In this document: positions 7,700 through 15,206 of the stretch, one piece after another
Numbering within the stretch: the stretch's first letter is position 1
Layout: each line of letters opens with the position of its first letter
Assembly: GCA_035495815.1 (NCBI GenBank)
Contig: DATJFH010000204.1
Location: forward strand, 1-54,169
Source: DATJFH01 sp035495815
Lineage (GTDB): Bacteria > Acidobacteriota > Terriglobia > Bryobacterales > Bryobacteraceae
Direction: 5' to 3'
Length of the DNA: 54,169 nucleotides
Notes under the pieces: generated by a model
Told to the model about the DNA's origin: nothing
What the model saw: only the letters and a program-made list of their open reading frames with translations
Database searches by the model: none
Made by a program: the position numbers and the translations under genes

Positions 7700-9370
7700 A
7701 TGAACCACGAAACCGCGGCGGTGGCCCGGAGCGACGAGCAGCTTTTCGTAATCGAACCCACCGGAAGCACTCTCGCGATCCCGTTCACGCAGGGAAGGGT
7801 CAGCTTGGGCCGCGCTGTGGGCAACGATCTCTCTTATCCGGAGGATAGCGGGCTATCGCGACAACACCTCCTCATCGAATGGGTGGGATCGGACGTAATT
7901 CTGCGCGATCTTGGAAGCAAGAACGGAACGGAACTGAACTCGGCGCGCGTGACCGGCAATACGATTCTGCATCCGGGAGACCGCATCCGGGCGGGTCGGG
8001 TCGTCATCGAGTACCGGAAGGGAGAGCCGGCGCCCGGCCGGAAGGTGCAGTTCGTCGAATCGGAGACGGCATCGGTGTCGAGCGGCGCCGTCATTGCGAC
8101 CAATCTTGAAGCGGCACTGGAAGCGCCTTCGAAGAATCTGACCGCCACCGCCTTCTCGGGCCGCCGGCCGGTAGACGCCCTCATCCGCGCGGGGCAGGAA
8201 CTGGCGGCGCACCGCCCGCTATCGGAGCTGTTCAGCCTGATTCTCGACCTCTCCATTCAGGCAGTCCAGGCGTCACGCGGCGTGTTGCTGACCGTCGAGG
8301 GCGGGGAACTGACGGTCCAGGCGGCCCAGGGAGAGGATTTCCAGATCAGTTCCGGCGTGCGCGACCGGGTCATCAATGAAAAGGCCTCCGTACTGGTGGT
8401 GGACGCGCTGTCCGACAGCGATTATGCCGAGCGCAAAAGTATCGTGACGCAGAGCGTACGCAGCATTATCGCCGTGCCGCTGCAAACCCGCGCCGCGGTG
8501 ACCGGGCTGCTCTACGTGGATCTGACCAATATGGCGCGGTTCTTCACGCACGACGATCTGAACCTGCTCACCGTCATGGCGAACATCGCCGCCATCCGGA
8601 TCGAGCATGCTCATCTGATCGAAGTCGAAGCGGCCGGGCGGATTCACTCTCGTGAGCTTTCCCAAGCGGCGGAAATCCAAAGAGGGCTCCTGCCGCGAGC
8701 CGCCCCGGTCGCGCCGGGGCTGGAGCTGGCCGGGTACAATCTGCCGTGCAACACCGTGGGCGGCGATTATTTCGATTACCTGCCTTACGGCGAGGACAAG
8801 CTGGCGCTGTTGGTGGGGGACGTCGCCGGGAAGGGAATGCCTGCCGCCCTGTTGATGGCCAGCCTTCAGGCTCACGCGCAGGCGCTGACCGAGCACGGCG
8901 GCGAGCTTAGCCAGGTGATGGGGAAGCTGAACAAAGCGGTCACCTCGCGCTCGCCCGGGAACCGTTTCGTGACCTTCTTCATGGCAGTGTTCGATCCCGT
9001 GAGGTCGAGCCTGACCTACTGCAACGCCGGACACAATCCGCCCATGCTGATCCGGCGGAACGGCGCCGTGGAACGGCTCGAAGGAGGAGGCATCGTGCTG
9101 GGAGTGTTCGCAAGCGCCGCATTCGAGCAGTTCACTACCGTTTTCGAGCCCGGTGACACACTGATCCTCTATAGCGACGGCGTGGTGGAAGCGTGTCCGC
9201 TGAATGCGGAAGACGAGTTCGGGGAGGACCGCCTGTGCCGGATCGTGGCCGGCAGCGGAGCGCTGCCTCTGCCGCGTGTCATCGAGCGGGTGATGGAAGA
9301 GATGAGGTCCTGGTCGGGCACGGGAACTTACGCCGACGATGTCACTTTGGTGCTGGCGCGTCGTGTGTAG
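7700..9370 (+). CDS. FHA-GAF-PP2C (SpoIIE-type) protein phosphatase
   Basis: 556 residues in three domains. FHA at about 15-110: GRVSLGRAVGNDLSYPED, GLSRQHLLIEW and DLGSKNGTELN, the phosphothreonine-binding signature. GAF at about 155-310, with IIAVPLQTRAAVTGLLYVD. A PP2C/SpoIIE-type domain at about 320-556: GGDYFDYLP, VGDVAGKGMPAALLMASLQ, CNAGHNPPMLI, LYSDGVVEA and YADDVTLVLAR, with the metal-binding aspartates in place. Such RsbU-like enzymes dephosphorylate STAS antagonists. FHA lets the protein dock on threonine-phosphorylated partners, and two Ser/Thr kinases follow directly. No membrane segment is seen, so it is cytoplasmic. Together with the divergent STAS gene this forms a candidate partner-switching module driven by kinase output. 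Confidence 0.92.
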   Translation: MNHETAAVARSDEQLFVIEPTGSTLAIPFTQGRVSLGRAVGNDLSYPEDSGLSRQHLLIEWVGSDVILRDLGSKNGTELNSARVTGNTILHPGDRIRAGRVVIEYRKGEPAPGRKVQFVESETASVSSGAVIATNLEAALEAPSKNLTATAFSGRRPVDALIRAGQELAAHRPLSELFSLILDLSIQAVQASRGVLLTVEGGELTVQAAQGEDFQISSGVRDRVINEKASVLVVDALSDSDYAERKSIVTQSVRSIIAVPLQTRAAVTGLLYVDLTNMARFFTHDDLNLLTVMANIAAIRIEHAHLIEVEAAGRIHSRELSQAAEIQRGLLPRAAPVAPGLELAGYNLPCNTVGGDYFDYLPYGEDKLALLVGDVAGKGMPAALLMASLQAHAQALTEHGGELSQVMGKLNKAVTSRSPGNRFVTFFMAVFDPVRSSLTYCNAGHNPPMLIRRNGAVERLEGGGIVLGVFASAAFEQFTTVFEPGDTLILYSDGVVEACPLNAEDEFGEDRLCRIVAGSGALPLPRVIERVMEEMRSWSGTGTYADDVTLVLARRV

Positions 9371-9451
9371 GTCTCTATTTCGTTGCCCGTACACCTGCTG
9401 CGGTTTGTACCCTAACCAGCTAAACTGGTGAATCCAATCCGAGATAATCGC

Positions 9452-11200
9452 ATGACCGGCCGAACCATCCTTCATTATCAAATTCTGGAAAAACTGGGCG
9501 CCGGGGGCATGGGCGAGGTTTATAAGGCGAACGACACCCACCTGAACCGCTTCGTGGCGATCAAGCTGCTGCCCGAGGCCAAATCCGGCGACCCCGGCAG
9601 GAGACGGCGCTTCGTTCAGGAGGCGCAGGCTGCCTCCGCGCTGAATCACCCCAATATCATCACGATCTACGACATCGTCTCCGATCAGGGATCCGATTCA
9701 GAGTACATGGTGATCGAATACATCGAAGGCAAGACCTTGATCGATGTGATTCCGAACGGCGGCCTGCGCGTGCCGCAGGCGCTGCAGTACGCCGTGCAGA
9801 TAGCGGACGCGCTCTGCGCCGCTCACGCGGCCAACATTATTCATCGTGACCTGAAGCCCGGCAACGTCATGGTGACCGGTGGGGGACTCGTCAAAATTCT
9901 CGATTTCGGATTGGCCAAGGTAACGAGCGGCGGGCCTGTCAGCCATACGGACGCTACGGTCAGCATCGCCGGTGACGCCACGCTTACCGTCGAGGGCTCC
10001 ATCATCGGTACGCTGAGCTACATGTCCCCCGAGCAGGCGCAGGGCAGGAAGGTGGACGTGCGCTCCGACATTTTTTCTTTCGGCGCGGTTCTCTACGAAA
10101 TGGTAACCGGCGTCCGGGCGTTCGATGGAGAGTCGGGTATTTCCACGCTGACGGCGGTGCTGCGGGATGAGACCAAGCCGATCGCCGAGATCGCGCCGGA
10201 CGTGCCCGAATCGCTCGTGGCGATCATCCAGCGTTGCCTCCGCAAGGATCCCGCCGATCGCTGGCAGACGATGTCCGAGGTGCAATCCGCGCTGACCGCG
10301 TTAAAGCGGCAGTCCGATTCCGGCGTGCTGTACAGGTCGCATATCATTCTGCCCGCGCCGGCGAAATCCGGATCCTCCAGGACGCTTAAGGGAACCGCCG
10401 CAGCGGCCGTGTTGATCGCCGCCGGCGCCGGAGGGTGGTGGTGGACCGGGCGGCGTACTGCGCTCGAGGTTCCCGCGACAGTGTCCCCGTCCGCGGCGCC
10501 CGCTCCCCCGTCTGCGCTTTCGGGCCACGGAGAGGGGGTTCTCAATAACGACAGTGTTCTCGAAATGGTGCAGGCCAAGGTACCCGTTTCCGTGATCCTG
10601 ACTCATATCCGCGCGTCGAAGACGGCTTTCGACCTGTCCACCGCCGGCGTGATCAAATTGACCAAGGCCGGTGTGCCCGAGAGCGTCATCGAGGTCATGC
10701 ACGAGCCGTCGCGCGAGGCGGGGCAGGCCAGAGCGGCCGCGCCCGCTGCCGTCACTCCTCCCGCGCCGGAGCCGCGAACGGCCGGCACGACGGCCACTAC
10801 CGTCGACGACGCGCTTCCCCTGCGCATCGCGCTGGCGGAGGACCTCCCCGCGGACGCGGAGGCGGGCCTGCCCCTCCGGTTCACGGTATCCGACGCATTG
10901 AGCGTCGGCGGCGTCGTCGTCATCCCGAAGGGCGCCACGGTCAGCGGCGAGGTCGCCGAAGCGGCCAGAAAGAGGTTCCTGGGTAAGGGAACCAAGCTGT
11001 CCTTTCGCCTCTCGACAGTGGACGGCGGCGGTGGCGGCAAGCTCAAGGTGCGGGCTACTCCCTCGCGGCGCGGCGAAGTCGCCGGTGTACAGCTGGTGGA
11101 AAACCCAAAGAACGCCCGTACAAAAGAACTCGCCGCGCTCAAGGGCGCCGAATACGTCGCCTACATCGACGGCGAACAGACCGTATCGGTTCGCAAATAA
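9452..11200 (+). CDS. Membrane-anchored Ser/Thr protein kinase with a variable C-terminal region
   Basis: A complete Hanks-type kinase domain fills residues 1-280: glycine loop LGAGGMGEV (about 15-23), K38 in VAIKLL, H131-R-D-L-K-P-G-N, D151-F-G, and GTLSYMSPEQAQG in the activation loop. One membrane helix follows at about 313-330 (AAAAVLIAAGAGGWWW). The extracytoplasmic part has a repeat-like helical unit (DSVLEMVQAKVPVSVILTHI, then KLTKAGVPESVIEVM), also known from other acidobacterial proteins, and a C-terminal beta-rich domain (VVIPKGATVSGEVAEA). I prefer the ATG at 9452 over the GTG at 9428 because the next kinase begins with the same MTGRT. It shares nearly the whole kinase domain pattern with its neighbour, so the pair probably arose by duplication. 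Confidence 0.9.
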   Translation: MTGRTILHYQILEKLGAGGMGEVYKANDTHLNRFVAIKLLPEAKSGDPGRRRRFVQEAQAASALNHPNIITIYDIVSDQGSDSEYMVIEYIEGKTLIDVIPNGGLRVPQALQYAVQIADALCAAHAANIIHRDLKPGNVMVTGGGLVKILDFGLAKVTSGGPVSHTDATVSIAGDATLTVEGSIIGTLSYMSPEQAQGRKVDVRSDIFSFGAVLYEMVTGVRAFDGESGISTLTAVLRDETKPIAEIAPDVPESLVAIIQRCLRKDPADRWQTMSEVQSALTALKRQSDSGVLYRSHIILPAPAKSGSSRTLKGTAAAAVLIAAGAGGWWWTGRRTALEVPATVSPSAAPAPPSALSGHGEGVLNNDSVLEMVQAKVPVSVILTHIRASKTAFDLSTAGVIKLTKAGVPESVIEVMHEPSREAGQARAAAPAAVTPPAPEPRTAGTTATTVDDALPLRIALAEDLPADAEAGLPLRFTVSDALSVGGVVVIPKGATVSGEVAEAARKRFLGKGTKLSFRLSTVDGGGGGKLKVRATPSRRGEVAGVQLVENPKNARTKELAALKGAEYVAYIDGEQTVSVRK

Positions 11201-11216
11201 GGAAAGCGGCTTCACG

Positions 11217-13478
11217 ATGACCGGTCGAACGCTCGGACCGTACAGGATTCTCGAGAAACTCGGCGCTGGTGGCATGGGTGAGGTGTACAAGGCCCGCCAC
11301 GAGCGCCTGAACCGGTTCGTGGCCTTGAAGCTGCTTCCCCAGGCGAAGTCCGGCGATCCGGAGATGCGACGGCGGCTGGTTCACGAGGCGCAGGCCGCTT
11401 CCGCGCTCAATCATCCCAACATCATTACTGTCTACGACATCATCACCGAAGCCGAATCCGGCGATGAATTCATGGTGCTTGAATTCATCCAAGGCCGGAC
11501 GCTGGTCGAGCTGATTCCGAATGACGGGCTGCGCGTTACTCAGGCGCTGCAATTCGCGACCCAGATGGCGGATGCTCTGAGAGCAGCCCACCAGGCGGGC
11601 ATCGTCCATCGGGACATCAAGCCCGGTAATGTGATGGTCAACGCCGCCGGGCGGGTGAAGGTCCTCGATTTCGGCTTGGCCAAAATCACCGGAGCGGGTC
11701 TCATCAGCCGCACCGACGAGACCCGCATCATGGTCCGCAAATCCAATCTGACCGCCGACGGGCTCATTATCGGGACGCCCAACTACATGTCGCCGGAGCA
11801 GGCGGAGGGAAAGCCCGTGGATGCCCGCACGGATCTGTTTTCCTTCGGGGCGGTGCTGTACGAAATGCTCTGCGGACGGCGCGCGTTCGACGGAGACTCG
11901 ACGCTGTCGATTCTCACCGCGGTGGTGCGCCAGGAGCCGGAGCCCCTGCGCTCTCTGGTACGGGATCTGCCGCCGGAGATCCAGGCGATCGTCAGCCGCT
12001 GCATGCGCAAGGATCCGGAGCGGCGGTTTCAGAAATCGGCCCATCTGCACGCGGCCCTGGAGGCGCTGGCCAGGCCGGCGGGAGCCGCCGCGCCGCAACA
12101 GGACGTGGAGCCGCCGTCGATCGCCGTCCTTCCGTTCGCCAATCTCAGCGGAGAAAAAGAGAATGAGTACTTCAGCGATGGCCTGGCCGAAGAGGTCCTG
12201 CACTCCCTCGCACACTTGCCCGGATTGCGGGTCGCCTCCCGGATGTCGTCTTTCGCGTTTCGCGGAAAACCACAGAATATCGGTGAAGTCGGCCGCGCTC
12301 TGAAGGTGACACATCTGCTCGAAGGGGCCGTGCGGCGCGCGCGGGGCCGCGTCCGCGTGAACGTCCAGCTGGCTTCGGCGGCCGAGGGATTTCAGCTCTG
12401 GAGCGACCGGTTCGACCGCGAGATGACCGATCTGTTCGCCATTCAGGACGAGATTGCCCAGGCCATCACGGGCGTTCTGAGCGTCAAACTCACGCTTCCG
12501 TCCGCGCCCCGTCCCACGCGTAACGTGGATGCCTACAACCTGTTCCTCAAGGGACGGCATCTCCTGCGTAAATTTACGCTGGAGGGAAACGCCGCCGCCA
12601 GGGATTATTTGGCCCAGGCGCTCGAACTGGACCCTGCCTACGCCCCGGCGCAGGCCGGAATCGCGCTGTGCGAGATGGCCTCAGGCGTGTTCGGATGGAC
12701 CGCTCCGATTAGCGTGATCCAGAAGTGCCGTCAGACCTTCCGGGATGGGTTGCAGAAGGACGAGCGGTCGGGCGACCTGCATTGGGCCCTGGGTACGGTT
12801 CTGGCGGTGTTCGACTACGACTGGCAGGGCGCCGGGCGGGAGTACAGGCGCGCCCTCGAGCTGGAGCCGGATTCGCCGCAGGCTCACTGGACCTACGGGT
12901 ATTACTATCTGCGGGTAGTCGGACGGCTGGATGAAGCTCTGGAGCATCTGAGGAAAGCGGTGGACCTGGATCCGGTGACGCAGCATTACGCCGCCGCGCT
13001 GGGAGACCTGCGAACGCACCGCGGAGAGTATGACCTGGCGATCGGCCATCTGCAAAGCGCGATCGCGCTGGAGCCCGGCTCCTACGTTGGACACTGGCTG
13101 CTGAGTTCGGCCTATATGGCGGCAGGCATGCTGCCGGAGGCGGTGGACTCGGCCGAGTGCGCGGCCCGGCTTTCCCGCCGGTTGCCGCTCGTGCTCGGAA
13201 ATCTGGGCGCCGCCCACGCGGCCGCGGGCCGTGAGCGGCATGCCCGCCGGATCATCGCCGAACTCGAACAGCGCGCGCAGGCCGCTTACGTGCCGCCGGG
13301 CGCGCTGGCCCGTATTTACGCCGCACTTGGCGATTCGGATAACGCCTTCGCCTGGCTGGAGAAAGCCATCGGCGCGCGGGACGCGTCGGCTGTCTGGCTG
13401 CCCACCGATCCGGTGTTCGTGAATTTGCGCTCGGACCCCAGGCACAAGGCGCTGCTGCGGAAGATGAATTTGGAGTAA
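11217..13478 (+). CDS. Ser/Thr protein kinase with FlgO/TolB-N-like domain and TPR repeats
   Basis: 753 residues. The kinase domain (1-280) has LGAGGMGEVYKA, HRDIKPGNVM, LDFGLAKI and GTPNYMSPEQAEG. From about residue 299 comes a domain often fused to bacterial kinases and adenylate cyclases: IAVLPFANLSGEKENEYFSD, GLAEEVLHSL and LWSDRFDREMTDLFAIQDEI. Tetratricopeptide repeats follow to the end (YNLFLKGRHLL, ALELDPAYAPAQAGIAL, ALELEPDSPQAHWTYGYYYL). No membrane helix is seen, so unlike kinase 1 it is likely soluble. The start at 11217 follows GGAAAG at 11201-11206; a longer open frame back to 11031 overlaps kinase 1 and is not used. The 16-base spacing from kinase 1 suggests one transcript. Confidence 0.92.
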   Translation: MTGRTLGPYRILEKLGAGGMGEVYKARHERLNRFVALKLLPQAKSGDPEMRRRLVHEAQAASALNHPNIITVYDIITEAESGDEFMVLEFIQGRTLVELIPNDGLRVTQALQFATQMADALRAAHQAGIVHRDIKPGNVMVNAAGRVKVLDFGLAKITGAGLISRTDETRIMVRKSNLTADGLIIGTPNYMSPEQAEGKPVDARTDLFSFGAVLYEMLCGRRAFDGDSTLSILTAVVRQEPEPLRSLVRDLPPEIQAIVSRCMRKDPERRFQKSAHLHAALEALARPAGAAAPQQDVEPPSIAVLPFANLSGEKENEYFSDGLAEEVLHSLAHLPGLRVASRMSSFAFRGKPQNIGEVGRALKVTHLLEGAVRRARGRVRVNVQLASAAEGFQLWSDRFDREMTDLFAIQDEIAQAITGVLSVKLTLPSAPRPTRNVDAYNLFLKGRHLLRKFTLEGNAAARDYLAQALELDPAYAPAQAGIALCEMASGVFGWTAPISVIQKCRQTFRDGLQKDERSGDLHWALGTVLAVFDYDWQGAGREYRRALELEPDSPQAHWTYGYYYLRVVGRLDEALEHLRKAVDLDPVTQHYAAALGDLRTHRGEYDLAIGHLQSAIALEPGSYVGHWLLSSAYMAAGMLPEAVDSAECAARLSRRLPLVLGNLGAAHAAAGRERHARRIIAELEQRAQAAYVPPGALARIYAALGDSDNAFAWLEKAIGARDASAVWLPTDPVFVNLRSDPRHKALLRKMNLE

Positions 13479-13499
13479 CGCCGGGGTAGGGAGTCCGGA

Positions 13500-15110
13500 A
13501 TGAAAATCGACCGAAGACAGTTTCTCAAAATCGGCGCGGCCGGGGCGGTATCGACGATGGCGGCGGATCGTAAGGCGCGTAAACCGAATATCCTCGTCAT
13601 CCTGGCCGACGACATGGGCTATTCGGACGCGGGCTGCTACGGCGGCGATATCGAGACGCCGAACCTGGACCGTCTTGCTGCCAACGGTCTCCGGTTCACG
13701 CAAGCCTACTCCACGGCGCGCTGCGGACCCTCGCGCGGCTGCATCCTGACCGGCTATTACGCGCAGCAGACCGCGGGAGACGTGATGACGCCGGGCAATA
13801 TCCCGGCCTGGACGAAGTTCGTGCCGGAGTACCTGAAGCCGCTCGGCTACCGGTCCTATCATTCCGGCAAGTGGCACATCCGGTTCAAGCCGCTGGCCGG
13901 CGCGCGCTTCGATCATTCCTATACGCTGCTCGATCAGAACCGCTTCTTCACGCCCACCGCTCACCTGCTCGACGACGAGCGGCTGCGGGCAGTGAAGAAG
14001 GGCGACGGGTACTACGCAACCATCGCCATCGCCGACCACGCCGTGAAGACGCTTCAACAACACGCCAGGGAGTATGCGGGCGATCCGTTTTTTCACTACC
14101 TGGCGTTCACCTCGCCGCACTTTCCGCTGCAGGCTCTCCAGGAAGACATCGACAAGTATCACGACCGTTTCAGCGAAGGCTGGGACACCTCGCGAGAGCG
14201 CCGCTGGCAGCGCATGCGCCGTATGGGGCTGATCAACTGCGGTCTCTCGCCGCTCGAGCCGGATATGCGGCCGCAATGGAACACGCCGGACCAGGAGCTG
14301 ATGGAGAAGATCGGCGCCGGCGAAGTGACCCGCGCCGTCCCCTGGTCGACCCTTACGGCCGAGCAGAAGAAGCTGCAGCGCGTCAAGATGGCGATTCACG
14401 CCGCCATGATCACCCGCATGGACCACGAAATCGGCCGCGTGGTGGATCAATTGAAAGCCATGGACGCCTACCGCGACACCGTAATCCTGTTCATCTCGGA
14501 TAACGGCGCAAGCTCGGAGCAGCTGATACGCGCCGACGGTCACGACGCCTCGGCCGCGCCGGGATCCGCGGCGACCCACCTGTGCCTGGGCTCGGGCTGG
14601 GCCAGCGCGGCCAACGCGCCGTTCCGGCTGCACAAATCCTGGGTGCACGAAGGCGGCATTTCGTCGCCGCTGATCGCGCACTGGCCGAACGGCATCACCG
14701 ATCACGGTAAGCTGCGCCACAATCCCTGCCATTTCATCGATCTGCTGCCGACGATGATGGAACTGGGCGGCGGCAAGCCCCTCCAGACCGATGCTTCAGC
14801 CCCGCCGCTGGCCGGTAAAAGCCTGGTCAAGGCGTTTGCGAAGGACGGCGCCGTGCAGCGCGACTTCCTGTATTTCAACCATTCGAATAACCGCGCCATC
14901 CGCATGGGCGACTGGAAGCTGGTAGCCGCGGGAAAGACCGGCCCGTGGGCGCTGCATGACCTGCGCTCGGACCGGACGGAAGGCAAGGACCTGTCCTCGT
15001 CACAGCCGGCGAGAGTAGCGGAGATGTCGGCGTTGTGGACCAGCAAGGACGAGGAGTTCGTGCGCGTCAGGGAAGCCGCGCCGGCGAGCAGTAAGGAAAA
15101 GCTCCGATAG
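13500..15110 (+). CDS. Cys-type sulfatase (arylsulfatase family), exported
   Basis: 536 residues. A twin-arginine start (M-K-I-D-R-R-Q-F-L-K) and a short hydrophobic stretch suggest Tat export. The sulfatase domain opens with NILVILADDMGYSDAGCYGG, giving the metal-binding D37 and D38. The active-site signature is C75-G-P-S-R-G-C-I-L-T-G: C75 must be oxidised to formylglycine for activity. Later motifs: YHSGKWHI, HYLAFTSPHFPLQ, FISDNGAS and KSWVHEGGISSPLIAHWP. It would cut sulfate esters, probably from sulfated polysaccharide, but the substrate cannot be told. It lies 21 bases after the kinase gene and 96 bases before the DUF1549 gene. Neither FGE-like gene in the window has the full cysteine pair of a sulfatase maturase. 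Confidence 0.92.
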   Translation: MKIDRRQFLKIGAAGAVSTMAADRKARKPNILVILADDMGYSDAGCYGGDIETPNLDRLAANGLRFTQAYSTARCGPSRGCILTGYYAQQTAGDVMTPGNIPAWTKFVPEYLKPLGYRSYHSGKWHIRFKPLAGARFDHSYTLLDQNRFFTPTAHLLDDERLRAVKKGDGYYATIAIADHAVKTLQQHAREYAGDPFFHYLAFTSPHFPLQALQEDIDKYHDRFSEGWDTSRERRWQRMRRMGLINCGLSPLEPDMRPQWNTPDQELMEKIGAGEVTRAVPWSTLTAEQKKLQRVKMAIHAAMITRMDHEIGRVVDQLKAMDAYRDTVILFISDNGASSEQLIRADGHDASAAPGSAATHLCLGSGWASAANAPFRLHKSWVHEGGISSPLIAHWPNGITDHGKLRHNPCHFIDLLPTMMELGGGKPLQTDASAPPLAGKSLVKAFAKDGAVQRDFLYFNHSNNRAIRMGDWKLVAAGKTGPWALHDLRSDRTEGKDLSSSQPARVAEMSALWTSKDEEFVRVREAAPASSKEKLR

Positions 15111-15206
15111 CTGACCGCTGCTGAAACCTGTGCCATGTTCATCGGGCCGCAACATCCGGCTATGTAGTGCAGCCTTTAGTAACATGGATATAGCGAAGTA
15201 TTTCAG

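Noticed and set aside
9411..9431. Inverted repeat ACCAG-CTAAA-CTGGT just before kinase 1
   Set aside because: Only five paired bases; common by chance, and no T-run for a terminator.
8273..9649. Minus-strand frame of 458 codons
   Set aside because: Antisense to the PP2C domain; its H/Q/R-rich translation has no domain.
11031..11216. Upstream extension of kinase 2
   Set aside because: Lies within kinase 1; the ATG at 11217 has a ribosome binding site and matches the MTGRT start of kinase 1.
12681..14732. Long minus-strand open frame of 683 codons opposite the kinase and sulfatase genes
   Set aside because: It is the complement of clear plus-strand genes with strong domain signatures; the translation is R/H/G/V-rich without domains. 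Long antisense frames are usual in GC-rich DNA.
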